A DNA stretch of 64,000 nt from Arachis hypogaea (GCF_003086295.3 NC_092038.1:129173518-129237517), one strand, 5' to 3'; positions 1 to 12,767 are shown, numbered from the stretch's first letter. Translations and numbers: made by a program. The notes: generated from the letters alone by a model not told the origin.

Positions 1-913
1 AAAATATCTAGAATTTTATTATAATATTTAAAATTTTCAATGATGATAATACAAAGAGTTTAAATCTACCCAATAAATTCTAGATCTCAATTCAATAGTT
101 ATCCTTTGCGCATCTTATTTAAATTTAAATTTTAAAATTTAATTTGTATCTTCTTTTTTCTTAATATATATTATTTTTGACAAAAAATAGAAAAAAAATC
201 TATTAGTCCAAAACAATATTCTACCAAAGAATTATTATAAAGAGATTTATAGTTAGAGAAGAAAATAATAAAAACATTAATAATAATAAAGAATAAGAAA
301 TGAAGCTCAAATTAAAGAATGTTAGAAAAGAAATAATAAAGTTCATATTAATAATAATAATATTGAGGAAAGATGTTGCTGCTTTAGGCTTCTAACCTCT
401 GTCTTTGGCTATCGTTTTTTTTTTCATTTTTTGCTTTTTTTTTTAATTATTAAGTCGTAAAAAAATAAAGAATAATTCAAGAAAACGAAAATAGCAAGAT
501 CAATAGTAATTATACAAATAAAAATACATAGAAAAAAATAGACTATTATATGATAGAATAAACAGGATATTTTGTTATTAAATAAACAAAGTTAAAGCAA
601 AATAAAATTACACGTAAAGAGAAAAAGAAACAAAGAAAAAAGAGTTAAAATATCCAAAGTGATAAAAAAAATTATTTTTACAATTTTATTCTGTTAATAT
701 ATATATAAAGACTATAAAACAATGAACTTCTAAATAAATTAATTTGTATTTATTATATTTAATTAATTGATATACATAATATTAAATTGTGTGATACTTA
801 AATATCAAATCAAATTAATTAAATGATATAATTAAATCATTGTAATAAACTGTATTCAATGAGTTAAAATAATTAAATTAGGAAACACTCTCCGGAACAT
901 GCCATGTTAGCTT
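1..913. repeat. AT-rich repeat unit, copy A, first part
   Basis: This AT-rich non-coding stretch recurs at 4767-5416 plus 10469-10790 with small indels. Shared landmarks are the opening aaatatctagaattttatta, the gatgttgctgctttagg segment near 372, and the ctctccgga segment near 889. The copy is interrupted at 913/914 by a solo LTR and resumes at 4049. It may continue left of the window. I see no coding potential; whether it is part of a mobile element or a plain duplication is not clear. Confidence 0.8.
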
Positions 914-3900
914 TGTAACACCCTACTACACAGAGTTTTACGCTTAAGTCATAAAATAGAGGTAATGTGGTGTTACGGACTTCTAAACAGTAAAATAAAT
1001 ACATAATAGAGAAGATGATAATATACTAGGAGCCTTGAAACAAAATGGGGAAACGAAAATTGCAAAATGAAAAGTGCAACCTCAAGGAAAGGATTATTTG
1101 CGTGCTAAGAAACCTAATTGGAAATGATAAAGATCAGCAGAAGAGTAAAGGAAAGCCAAGGAAATAGCATAACTAGCCCCTGACTCAGCCTGCGAAGCTA
1201 AGGCTGGCCGGAGGATATATATATACATATAAACATACATAAGTATCCCCAAAATACATCAAAATACCATAATAAACTCCTATCTCTCCCTCAACCTTGC
1301 TCTAAGAGGAGCGGCATACAGAAGTTACTTGGAGAGTAAGCTAAATACATATATACATATATACAAACAGAAATCCAAAATACACCCAAGAACTACTTCG
1401 CTTCAAGATCCAGACGCCTAGCTAGGAGCCTTTCAACCTGCATCTGAAAAATAGCAACACAGTATGGAATGAGAACCGGAAGTTCTCAACATGGTAAAAG
1501 TGCCACGCGTATAATAAATAAGGTCCTGAGAATATCATAGGCAATCCTAGAACTCTGTTATTCAATTATCCAACTTAATTACTAAACAGAAGCCATAAAC
1601 AGGGGTGGGTATTCTAAATCTGCCTAACTTACTCAATTTCAAACCTAATCTAACACCAAACCATTTCACCTTTTCCTCCATCCCTCCATCATCCATAATG
1701 CCGCAAAGACAAGCAACCAACCAAGTTCACGCACAAATAATGAGCAGATAGTACAAGTAGTAAATATAACAGGTAGCAGGTGATATATATCAATTAGGCA
1801 AACCCAGAAAATGCATAGCAATCAAAACAAAAAAATGCATATAATGTATGCATGTCCTATGGCTGATGGGGCCCACTTATCGGTTATCCAGCCAACCCAA
1901 CAAGTCCGAAAATCTTAGACTTTCCCCCGTCGCGCATCCCCAAGAGTCTATGCATAGAGTTCACATTCAATCATCATATAAATCACTCAATGGGGGCTAT
2001 CCATACTCGGGAATTTATACGTGCCCAGTCACCCTTACGATGTAGAGTCAACAGAGTATCGAGATTCAACCTGGAACACGTGGTGGCAAGCCACGATTTT
2101 TACCCAAGGAAACTCGTATCTCAGATATCATTATTCATAAGCCATGGAAATTTCATTATCAATACATCATCACGTATCAATCCTTAGCGTTAAACTTCGT
2201 TAACATACTCTTTTCTTTCATAAAAGCCACCATTTACAACTTTCTTTACCCTCAAGATATCTTATTTTCATAGCTTCTCTTATTCACTGGACCTAAAATC
2301 ATACTTTAAACCTTAAAGGAAGAAAATGGGGGTTTAGAAGTGAAAAATTGGTTTAAAAACAGTCAAAACCGAATTTTGCAGCATGCAGCATCCACGTGTA
2401 CGCATAGAGCGTACATTGAGTCACGCGTACGCATGCTTCTCGTGCATGCGTCGCCAAAATTCCACGCCACGCATACGCGTGGATGGGCATTTTTTCAAAA
2501 ATGGGCAGAATGCCCAGAAATCATACTGCAACCAGTTTTTGCCATTCCTACAACACAGCTTAACGCACCAAACTTGCAACATCCATAACTTTCTCTATAA
2601 AATTCTATTTTTTACAAAATTGGTATCAATCAAAAGCTCTTAAAACCATCTTTTATTTGCAACAAATCACAACTCAATCCAAAATTTGAGGAGAAAATTA
2701 TGGACCTTCAAAGTTCTCCTAAAAATTACTTTTTACCAAAACACTTTCAAACTCCATTTTCACCACATTCATAAATCGTTACCTTTAAAACCTACATATT
2801 GCTAACATAACCAATCACAACTCATCAACAACCATTTCAAGCTACCATTGACCAATCTAATTAGCCATATCCATAACTTTATATTAACATATGTCATATA
2901 TACATATATAAGCAACCCTTCACATAAACCATTCCATTAATGCATTTTATCAATCCTTCACACACATAATTCTACTGATACATTTATTAACTCTTCATAC
3001 ATTAATCCATCAACTCATATAACAATTCTTTATTAACAAACACCAACCATAATCCATCATAAATAAATACAAGAGCATACCATTAATAACTTCCACACCT
3101 CATAATTTCAATACATATCTACCAACAAATCTATTCCAATAATATTACAAGACTAATCATTAAATACAACAACCCATTTCAACTTATCCTATGGATCCTC
3201 TAACCTAAGTTTTCACAACATCTTAAATATTAAACGTGCGAAATTTAAACCATACCTTGGCTGATCACTTAGTTTCACCCAAGGCAGCCTCACAACACAA
3301 AATACAGCCCCTCCAAGCTCAATTAAAACAACCACAAACCAAGCTTTGATCACCAATAAGCCTCTGAATATTCCCAATTCAATTCCAAAGCATATATACC
3401 CACTTAATCTACACCTAATACATATACATGTTCTAATTTCAATTTTCCCATTATAAATACAAAATTGAGCTAGGGTTAGGGTGTCCTTACCATACCCATA
3501 TGCTCAATAGCTTGAGCCCATAAATTCTGGAAGCTAACTTGAGCCTAAAACACAAAATTGGACAAGATTTCACTATAGGATTTCAATTTCACCAAAGAAA
3601 GGGGGTAGAGATTCTGAAATGAAAATGAAACTTACCGATAAAATTGATTCGACAGAAATGTAGAGCTCGACGCGCTGGACGCGTGGCCGCAAACGGTGCA
3701 ACGATCGGAGCTCAAAGAGAAAGTTATGATGGTGAGAAGAAAATATGAGGGTTAGGGAAGCTCCTCCTCTTTCCCTTTCTGTTTCCTGTGTGGTGTATGA
3801 AGTGAGGAAGAAGAAGTTGATGCTTCTTTTATATTATGGGTCCGGTTGGATCCACAGGCTCGGTTTGGATTTCGGTTCAACCGGTTCAGCTCTTTCGGTC

Positions 3901-4048
3901 CGATTTTAGGCCAAATTTTCGAAATTGGTATCAAAATTCTTGTTTTGACGAGTTCTACCCTATTTTGATATTAGTTTTGCATTTTTAGCTTTCCTAATTA
4001 AAATGTAATTTATTAACTAATTATTTACCGATTTTAGCAGAGTTTACA
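914..4048 (-). mobile_element. Solo LTR, 3.1 kb, Ty3-gypsy-like
   Basis: The element begins TGTAACACCC and ends GTTTACA, so it has the TG...CA ends of an LTR. It is flanked by a 5 bp target duplication, agctt (909-913) and agttt (4049-4053), with one mismatch. The empty-site sequence in copy B (agcttcatc near 10737) confirms the junction. No internal domain, primer-binding site or protein-coding region is seen, so it is a solo LTR. Read on the minus strand, its first ~60 bases and a GC-rich stretch near 1850-1960 resemble the LTR at 6088-10468, suggesting a related family in opposite orientation. Short readable frames inside it are not genes. The family name is not certain; Arachis FIDEL-like elements are a candidate. 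Confidence 0.8.
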
Positions 4049-4095
4049 AGTTTCATCATTAAATGCAGAAATCCGATTTTTATATAATAGAAGAG
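4049..4095. repeat. AT-rich repeat unit, copy A, last part
   Basis: After the solo LTR, the sequence catcattaaatgcagaaatcc and the following gatttttatataata match 10741-10780 in copy B (catcgttaagtatagaaatcc and the same continuation). Similarity stops shortly after, so the repeated unit ends near here. Bases 4096-4436 that follow are AT-rich with nothing recognisable. Confidence 0.7.
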
Positions 4096-4445
4096 AATTG
4101 TAACTAACCAACATTTTTAAATTTTTTGGTTAAGTCTTTTGTATTTTATGATTGACAAATTTTCTCTACAAAACACAAATTTATGATGAATTATTACAAT
4201 CATAATTAATTAAGAAAATAAAAAAATTATTAAAAAAATCAAATAAAAGATAAAAAGTACAGTAAAAATTTGTCAATTGTGATAAAAATTCTAAACATTT
4301 GTATCTTATTATATAATCAATTTTTTTACTCACTTTAACTTCATTATCTCTTTGTATCCAAAAAAGTATATAATGTCATACTTATTTCAAAAAAAAACTA
4401 TTCAAATATACGGTATAATGTATAATTTAAGAAAAATAAAATAAA

Positions 4446-4757
4446 GGTTTAATTACTCTGTTGGTCCCTATAATTTCGCAAAATTTTTAGTTAGGTCCAT
4501 ATACTTTTTTTCCTTTTAATTGAGTCGTTGCACCAAATTTTTTTTAATTGAGTCCCTACACTTTTTTTTCCTTTTACTTGAGCCTTTGCACCAATTTTTT
4601 TTTTAGTTGGGTCCCTATACAATTAAGCTAATTACAACCAAGAGGGACGACCTAATTGAAAAAAAAATTGGTGCAAGGACCCAATTAAAAGAAAAAAAGT
4701 ATAGGAACCTAATTGAAAATTTTGCGAAACTATAGAGACCAACAGACTAATTAAACC
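4446..4757. mobile_element. MITE with long inverted repeats, 9 bp target duplication
   Basis: The 312 bp element starts GGTTTAATTACTCTGTTGGT and ends with its imperfect reverse complement (ACCAACAGACTAATTAAACC). The arms run far inwards, through repeated phrases of the type ttaattgagtccctacac. The direct repeat taaaataaa flanks it at 4437-4445 and 4758-4766. A 9 bp duplication fits a Mutator-derived MITE, although the repeat is low complexity. It lies exactly between the two copies of the AT-rich unit. Confidence 0.8.
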
Positions 4758-4766
4758 TAAAATAAA

Positions 4767-5416
4767 AAATATCTAGAATTTTATTATAGTATTTAAAATT
4801 TTCAATGACGATAATACAAAGAGTTTAAATCTACCAAATGAATTCTAGATCTCAATTCAATAGTTGTCCTTTGCACATCTTATTTAAATTTAAATTTTAA
4901 AATTTAATTTGTATCTTCTTTTTTCTTTTAATATATATTATTTTTGACAAAAAATAGAAAAAAATCTATTAAACCAAAATAATATTCTACTAAAGAATTA
5001 TTATAAAGAGATTTATAGTTAAAGAAGAAAATAATAAACACATTAATAATAATAAAGAATAAGAAATGAATCTCATATTAAAAAATATTAGAAAAGAAAT
5101 AATAAAGTTTATATTAATAATAATAATATTGAAGAATGATGTTGCTGCTTTAGGTTTCTAGCCTCTGTCTTTGGCCATAGATTTTTTTCATTCTTTGCAC
5201 TTTTTTTTTTTAAATTATTAAGTCATAAAAAAATAAAGAATAATTTAAGAAACCGAAAATAGCAAGATCAATAGTAATTATACAAATCAAAATACATAGA
5301 AAAAAATAGACTATTATATGATAGAATTAATATGAGTATATTTTGTTATTAAATAAACAAAGTTAAAGCAAAACAAAATTACACGTAAAGAGAAAAAAAA
5401 AACAAAGAAAAAAGAG
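4767..5416. repeat. AT-rich repeat unit, copy B, first part
   Basis: Second copy of the unit at 1-913, same orientation, clearly homologous with scattered substitutions and small indels. It is broken at 5416 by a truncated LTR retrotransposon; the rest of the unit is at 10469-10790. Confidence 0.8.
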
Positions 5417-5475
5417 GTTAGTAACGCCTCACTTTGGTACGATCATGACGTGCTAAAAGTTAGGATGTTACATTA

Positions 5476-5487
5476 TAGTATCAGAGC
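5476..5487 (+). promoter_or_regulatory. Primer-binding site for initiator Met tRNA
   Basis: tagtatcagagc lies three bases after the LTR end (...gttaca, 5472). It differs at one base from the plant initiator-methionine primer-binding site tggtatcagagc. This marks the start of the internal region of the retrotransposon and fixes its plus orientation. Confidence 0.75.
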
Positions 5488-6289
5488 AGTTCGTTCCTGT
5501 TAGAGCCTTGAGAATGGACTGACTATACTTCACTACATACTCTGAGTGTCTGTCATGCAGTAGGACTTGTCCTAATGACAAGAGTTTCAGTTTTAGATGC
5601 ATGACTGTCTATTGATTAATGCTGTTAGTCGACTGTTGCATTTCTCTTGGTATTAGGTCTGGCCAACTTAATACTGATGATTTGTATATACGAAAATGCT
5701 AATGGATTATCATAGACGAAATAGAAATAATAAGTTATGAGAATTACGGGGTTTGGGAGCATTATCAGTTATGGGGTTAATTTCGATTTGAAGTAATCGT
5801 ACCACGCGAACTCGTGCCATCTCTTCTTTTGTTGTCTTTATTGAAATTTTTTGCTTTGGATTCTCTCCTTGAAATACGATTTGGTTACTTCTTCCAACAG
5901 ACCTTATCGTTTAGGCATATCTTTGCCTGATTGTGAACCTATCTGTTCACTTAAGTCCTTTTGAATATTCATTTTTTACGCTGCTTGTATTATTCTTCGT
6001 GAATTCTATTTTCTTTTAATCGAGTCTGAACTTAGTTTATTATTATATCAATTTTCGAGGATAAAAATTTTTATAAATGGAATAAGATGTAAGACTCCAA
6101 ATTTTTAAAATTTAAATAATTAGCTATTTATGAGCTAATATATTATATTGAGATGTAATTGTTAAGAAAACTATTTTTAACAAAAATAATTAAATAGAAT
6201 TTTATGATTATTGAAGTTTAATTTAATTATTATTTATTCTATTAAATTTAAATTATTTATCCAAAATAATTTAATAAAACAAAAATTAA

Positions 6290-6291
<2 letters not shown>

Positions 6292-6366
<75 letters not shown>
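6292..6366 (+). repeat. (TTA)n microsatellite
   Basis: About 25 uninterrupted TTA units inside the 3' LTR. The leucine-rich reading of this tract is an artefact of the repeat. Confidence 0.95.
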
Positions 6367-6367
<1 letters not shown>

Positions 6368-7739
6368 AGAAAAAAAAAAGGGAAAGTGGCCGAATGGCTT
6401 AAGGAAATAAAGAAAGAAAGCTAAGGCTTGAATTCATAAACGTATATTATCACAACATGACACCTACCTTCCCTTTTTGCATTCATTAATGACACTAATT
6501 ATTATCATTCAAAAAGAGAACCGTGGATCATAGAAAAAATGACACTTAAACTCGTCTAACGTGTAATATTTTTCCTAAAGCATGATCATTAGCTCCTAAC
6601 CGGCTTTGCATGCTTCATTTTTGAATAAAGTAAGAAAGAACGAACCAAGAGGGAGAAACCGTGAACCTCCTTGAGCTTCCGACTTTGATTTTTTGAGATC
6701 TGTAATTCAATTCCAATAAAAAATCTAATCCAGTAAAAATATTCGTATCTTTTTCTTTTATATGTTGGCATCACTTTTATCCGGTAGAAGTTAATGGTGA
6801 CATAACTTTTCTTTTTTTTGAGTTTGGTCAATCAGAGTTCTAGAAGGCACAGACGATTTCTAACACTTTTCTTTTTAGTAACTCGGTTAAAAATCTTCTC
6901 CAGAGCTTTCATTGATTTTGACTTTATACAGAGGTAGAAATTTTATTTTAAAATTAATCGTTTAAATTTATGAATGACATTGAAGTCTAGTGAGTAATTG
7001 TAAATAATTTATAAATGTCTTGCGTGATTAATTGATGAATTGGTTGAATTGTGGCTGTGAAAGGTGATTAAATTAGTGTTACTTGTTAAGTTGAAAGATG
7101 ATGAGTTAGTTATTGAAGAAATTGTTGTATTGATAATTGTTGAATGGAGTTGGATTTGAGTTTGGTTTGGGAAGTTAGGAATCTGAGAGATCCCGCATGG
7201 GTGATAAAGTCCAATTTTAAGAAAAAATGTTGTCCCAATTTTTGTAAAAAATATACAAAAAAATGTTTTTGTTTTGAAAACCTGATTTAAGTATGTATTT
7301 ACATTCAGAAGCAAACCTTATATTAAAAATCTTATTTATAGGCTTATTTTGAGAAATGATTTTGAAATTGAACCTAATTAGCCTTCAGATTTATAAAATG
7401 ATTTGGCATTGGATTTGGATTGTCGGATTTATCAGGAATGATCTTTGAGGATCAAAAATGATTTGGTTAGGACCTTTAAAGGGTGGCAAAGCCCAAATTT
7501 TAGAGGAAATGCTACAGAAATTTTTATAAAACTGCGAGGCTTTGCTTAAAGCGTTAATCAAAAGAGAATTTGATTTAAAACTCATGCTATTTGGCTTTCA
7601 ATTTATCAGAAAAAGAGTTATGTTTTAAGTTTATTCTATTGAGAAAAGTTTCTTGTTCAAGTAATAACTTGAGTCCGATTTATTAAGGAAAGGAATATTT
7701 ATTAAACGTTAAAGACGTTTGGCTACCTAGAAACTAATG

Positions 7740-7870
7740 TTTTGAGGTATGATAAGTGAAGGAATATGTGGTGATACAGAGGTATGAATAATAATAAGGT
7801 GATGCGGAGGTATGTATAATTAAGCGGTGATGTGGAGGTATGAGTATGTAATTGGTGATGTAGAGGAATA
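7740..7870 (+). repeat. Imperfect ~35 bp tandem repeat in LTR
   Basis: The phrase ggtgatgNgGAGGTATG recurs about four times (ggtgatacagaggtatg, ggtgatgcggaggtatg, ggtgatgtggaggtatg, ggtgatgtagagg), separated by AT-rich spacers of 15-20 bp. It sits in the LTR just before the nested insertion. Confidence 0.7.
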
Positions 7871-7972
7871 ATGAAAAGTCATGAATGAAATAAATAACTG
7901 AAGTAGATTATGATTCATGAAAATGAAATGTGAATGGGCTTTGTGCCAAATCGCTAATGCGAAAGGGCCCGC

Positions 7973-9486
7973 TGATAAACCACCATTTTATGGTTTATAT
8001 TGTGTTTTATTGAGTGGTTTTATCAAGCTTTTCACCCATTTATTCATATGATTTGCATGTATTTACAATTCCTTCCTAAAAATATCCTATGATTAATAAC
8101 TTGCTTCCTAAGAACCTTTTTGTTGTATATTTTTATCTTCCTTTGTACCATTCGATGTTGTGATCTGTATGTTAAGTGTTTCTGACTTCATAGGGCAGGA
8201 ATGGCGTAAGGAATGAAAAGGAAGCATGCAAAAATGGAAGGAACACAAGAAAATTGAAGAGATGACCAGCGAGAAGTCACGCGGTCGCATGGCTCACCCG
8301 ACCGCGCGAAATGGAAGAAATCAGAGTGACGCATTCGCGTGCCTGACGTGACCGCGCGGATTGGAAGCTGCACGAACGACGCGAATGTGTGGACGACGCG
8401 CACGCGTGATACGAAAAACGCTAAGTGACGCGATCGCGTGGACGACGCGGACGCGTGACGTGCGCGATCTGCAGAATTACAAAAGTTGCTGACAGAGATT
8501 CTGGGCCGCATTTTCAACCCAATTTTCGGCCCAGAAACACAGATTAAAGTCATGGAACATGCAGAGACTCAACATGCTTTCATAATTCACAATTATAGTT
8601 TAGATGTAGTTTTTAGTGAGGGAGGTTCTCTCCTCTCTCTTAGGTATTAGGATTAGGATTTTTAGAAATTAGGAATATTTTCATCTTCTTCAATTACAAG
8701 TTCAATGTTCCTTTTATTTGTTTTCTCAATTTAGTTTATGGATTTCTATGTTCAACTCAACTTCTTTATTTGGCTATAACTGCCCATGTTACATTTGATA
8801 TCCTTATCAATTCATGATTTTGAGGTATTTCAGTTTATTATTACTCTCTTTTATTTATGTTACTGTTGCTCCCAATCCGAAGACATTTTTATTCCAGTAG
8901 ATTTACTTTTCCCCTTTTGGTCTTGGTTAAGAAATCAGTAACTCAGGAGTTATTAGACTCAACGTGATCGATAATCGCTATCTTTGCCAATTAGCTTGAA
9001 CTTCTATAATCCCAATCTTTTTCTAGGAATTAACTAGGATTGAAGATCAAACTAATTAGTCACTTGACCTTCCCTTGCACTAGCAAAGGTTAACTAAGTG
9101 GAATTAAGATTCAATTTTCATCATCATTGATAAGGATAACTAGGATAGGACTTCCAATTTCTCATACCTTGCCAAAAGTTTATTTTACAGTTATTTATTT
9201 ATTTTACAGTCTTTTATTTATTTTAATTGCAATTTAAATGACTTGTTCCTCATCTTTTAAATCCCGATTTATAATCTTCATAACCAATAATAAGAACATA
9301 CCTCCCTGCAATTCCTTGAGAAGACGACCGGAGGTTTAAATACTTCGGTTATCAATTTATTTAGGGATTTGTTACTTGTGACAACCAAAACGTTTGTACG
9401 AAGGGATTTTCTGTTGGTTTAGAATCTATACTCACAACGCGATTATATTTTTATAAAATTCTTTACTAGCAAAAATCCTAACGTCA
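7973..9486 (+). mobile_element. Nested solo LTR, 1.5 kb, perfect target duplication
   Basis: It starts TGATAAACCACC, ends CTAACGTCA, and is flanked by a perfect 5 bp duplication, cccgc, at 7968-7972 and 9487-9491. Internal marks are a CpG-rich tract at about 8275-8470 with repeated acgcg motifs, and a terminal section (gaagacgaccggaggttt near 9323) that I recall from legume Ty3-gypsy LTRs followed by a tggcgccg-type primer-binding site. No internal region is present, so it is a solo LTR. It inserted into the older 3' LTR and is therefore younger than it. Confidence 0.85.
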
Positions 9487-10468
9487 CCCGCCTAACGAAT
9501 AGCCTGAGATTGCTAATGCGAGAATGTTCACCTAATTGATAGCACTGTTTCTTACTGTGATACACATTAAAATATTATTATAATGAGGCCTAATTGACAC
9601 GGGTAACCGTGATACCAAGGTGTCTAATTGACACAGTAAAGGGGCCATATTCGGGGTTCACTCCGAGTAACGTCGGGTTGCGGGTAGACAACCGACGCAT
9701 GAGCTCATGGCCTGCTTAGGACAGACATGCATCATGTTGATTGGGAATTTGTATTTGGTCTTGTTTTGCTTGTTATATTTTCTCTGTGATTGTGCTGCTT
9801 GACTTGTTTGTCTTATTACAATTTGTTTGTGTATTGATCTGTTTCTTGTGCTATTAGTTGGTGTATTAAGATGACTGAGAGCTAAGGTTGTGATTGAGAT
9901 TTGTCTTAAGTTCGAAAATTTAAAGAAGGTAATTAATTATATATAATAATAGTAAAAAAATATTTTCAAATGGTTTGATAAAAAATAGTTTTATTAAGTA
10001 AAGTTAATTATTTGCATGTTAATCATTACTTTTACGGCATTTTTATTTTTTACTGAGAACTAGTGGTTTGTTCACACTCCAAAATCTTCCACCCTTTCAG
10101 TGATACAGGTTCGGAGACTCAGTTCGAAGTTGCGGACGATTATGATTTTTTGTGTTGAGTTGTTTTCATAGAATTCCCTCGCTTTTGTTATTTAAGATAT
10201 TATTTTATATAGAGGGATAGGAATTGTAGCTGAGTTTCTTTTGAATTCTCTTGTATAATATTTATTATTATTAATAAATATATGATTATTATTATTTGGT
10301 GTCCTTTGGTGAATGAGTTTGATTAATAAAAAAAAATTTCTGGCATGTTCCGAAAATTGAAACGCGAAATCGATCTAAAGGCTCAATATTAAATAGTAAA
10401 TAAGGAAAACATGTTAGTAACGCCTCACTTTGGTACGATCATGATATGCTAAAAGTTAGGATATTACA

Positions 10469-10790
10469 GTTTAAATATCCAAAGTGATAAAAAATTATTT
10501 TTATAATTTTATTCTGTCATATATATATATACAAAAATTTTAAAATAATGAACTTCTAACTAAATTAATTTGTATTTATTATATTCAATTAATTGATATA
10601 CATAATATTAAATTGTGTGATACTTAAATATCTAATCAAATTAATTAACTGATATAATTAAATCACTGTAATAAACTGTATTCAATGAGTTAAAATAATT
10701 AAATCAGGAAATACTCTCCGGAGCATGTTATGTCAGCTTCATCGTTAAGTATAGAAATCCGATTTTTATATAATAAAATAGATAGATAAA
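10469..10790. repeat. AT-rich repeat unit, copy B, last part
   Basis: Resumes copy B after the retrotransposon. It matches 645-913 and then 4054-4095, but lacks the solo LTR present in copy A. It therefore shows the empty target site of that LTR. Confidence 0.8.
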
Positions 10791-11640
10791 ATAGATAACA
10801 ATAGCAAATTATTTGACACATGATTGATTGGACTGTGGTTATACTACTTATTCCCAATAATCTCTCACTTGCACGAGAGCCAATCATGATAGATTGGATC
10901 TTGGGCATACTATTATCTTAATAATCATACTATTATTATATTCTTGGTGCTAGCAAATAATATAATAATATTCCATTTGAATTAATATAATTATTTATTT
11001 GATAAAATCAAAATAATAATTAAATAATTCTAAACACTCGTTAGTGTGTGACCTCATAAGTTCAATACTAAGTGGGTAGTAAATTAGTCATACTAAATTT
11101 ACTAATTAAGGTTGGCGTCTAGCAACAGTTCTTAACGACCCGATAGTATGAAGTAATATATTTTTACTAAGCACTCGAGAAGAACAAAGTATAGTTCCTT
11201 CCATCTTTTTAACTCTTGGTTAACCTTTAGAGTATGGTTTAATTGTCAAACTCTAACTTGTTACCATTATTATAATGATTGTGAATGACTTAAGAAACTC
11301 ATTTCTTCATTTATTCAATCTCCTTGGCCAATGTTTTATTCATCTCAGTCATTATAATCATAGAGATCAAACTCTTTATCGAGAGTTGATGGATTCTTTA
11401 TCGAGTAGTCATTAAATCTACAGGTATTTAAATCATAACCAATATCCATTCAACTAGTACCTTAGGGTATTAGGTGTCTGAAATCAAAGTATAATAAATA
11501 CATTATCAATTACTACGATAGTCTCAAGTCAAAAATGAACTCAATTACTATGTTCATTTTGAAAATATCCTATTGACAAATATGCGGTAATTATAACCAT
11601 TAGGAATTCTCAAAATGAGTCAGTTCAATGGTCATATCTC
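10791..11640 (-). mobile_element. Decayed copia-like LTR remnant (tentative)
   Basis: Read on the minus strand, the phrases gattggctctcgtgcaag and gagattattgggaataag (about 10855-10890), with the downstream AT-rich text, resemble the LTR/leader of plant Ty1-copia elements (typically cactagtgcaagtgggagattgttgg). No ends, target duplication or coding region could be set. Identification is from memory of the motif only. Confidence 0.35.
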
Positions 11641-11648
11641 TATATGTA

Positions 11649-11650
<2 letters not shown>

Positions 11651-11697
<47 letters not shown>
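11651..11697. repeat. (AT)n microsatellite
   Basis: About 23 AT units. Further short AT runs occur at about 11739-11758, 12037-12071, 12722-12763 and 14579-14605. A degenerate ATC/ATT run lies at 12251-12299. The rest of 11700-12870 is AT-rich with nothing recognisable. Confidence 0.95.
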
Positions 11698-11701
<4 letters not shown>

Positions 11702-12033
11702 AATAAATGAGATCTATTAATCTTCATCCAATGAAGACTAGTATATATATATATATATAGATCTTTTCGGATTATAATGCCCTTTTTAATAACTCTATAA
11801 CCAAGAACAATTTAGATTAAATTATAAAAGATCCATCTCTCAATATTATGATCATTATCACAATGATAAATAATGACAAAAAATACTAAAAATTGTTGGC
11901 CCTCAAAAGTTTCTTTAATTAAAATTTAGTTGTCCAATATGATTTATAAAAATTAGCGTGATTAACGGCCATAATTTATGAAAATTATAAGCACAATGAT
12001 ATTAATAATAAAAAATAAAAAATTATTGAATGA

Positions 12034-12074
<41 letters not shown>

Positions 12075-12719
12075 TAAATTCTAGCCTATCCTTCTTATAA
12101 TAACATGTAATTTATCCTCTGTGACATGTCATCTTTTAATTGGTTGCTATGTTAACTATGGTTAAATTATTGGTAATTAAATTATAGCCCAAAATGGGTG
12201 ATTATGTAATTAAATACTTCCAAATTTAATTTCAATGCCATCCAGAAATCCCATATCATCATCACCATCATCATCATCATCATCATTATCATCATTATTT
12301 TCATTTTCTTTTTCGTCTTCCCCTTCTACACTATCATCATAAAAAGCCATCATAATCGATTTCACGTTCTTAAATTTTAAGATTTTCTGAATTTCGCAAA
12401 CGTAAACTTAGTCTCACTTGAACAGGATCAAAAAATAATTAATATATACGTAACTTAAATATATTTACGTATAATTAATATATAGTATACATAAATAAAA
12501 AATATTTAGAATTATTTGAACAAAATAATATATCATGCGAATATAAAAACTATTAATTACACAATAAATATATACGTATACATAAAAAAATTATAATAAA
12601 TTTTTAATTTTACAAATCAATCACATATAATAAGAATAATTTGTTCTGAGAATAGATAACTAAATTAATTTAATATTAATTAAATATTATTATTTTTAAT
12701 TTAAAATAGATCAATCTTA

Positions 12720-12767
<48 letters not shown>

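Larger units (their letters stand above)
5417..10468 (+). mobile_element. Truncated Ty3-gypsy LTR retrotransposon
   Basis: The last 56 bp of a 5' LTR (5417-5472) is nearly identical to the last 56 bp of the 3' LTR (10413-10468). It is followed by a primer-binding site and then only ~600 bp of internal DNA before the 3' LTR at 6088. Just before 6088, the phrase tttcgaggataaaaatttt looks like the decayed end of a chromovirus pol frame plus polypurine tract. No gag, protease, reverse transcriptase or integrase frame remains. The 5' LTR is deleted right up to the insertion site, so only the 3' flank (gttta) of the target duplication can be read. The Del/Tekay-type assignment is an inference. Confidence 0.75.
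6088..10468 (+). repeat. 3' LTR, expanded by nested insertion
   Basis: Begins TGTAAGACTCC and ends GATATTACA. It is 4.38 kb as it stands, or about 2.86 kb without the nested solo LTR (7973-9486) and its target duplication. It contains a TTA microsatellite, a short tandem repeat near 7740-7870, and a GC-richer tract near 9650-9730. Short readable frames within it are not genes. Confidence 0.7.

Noticed and set aside
6211..6402. Open frame encoding a long poly-leucine run
   Set aside because: Product of the (TTA)n microsatellite inside an LTR.
6384..6404. Phrase gtggccgaatggcttaagg resembling the start of a tRNA-Leu or tRNA-Ser
   Set aside because: No acceptor stem, anticodon arm or T arm follows; it lies inside an LTR.
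8188..8553. 121-codon minus-strand frame with Arg/Ser/His-rich reading
   Set aside because: It lies entirely within the CpG-rich tract of the nested solo LTR and matches no family.
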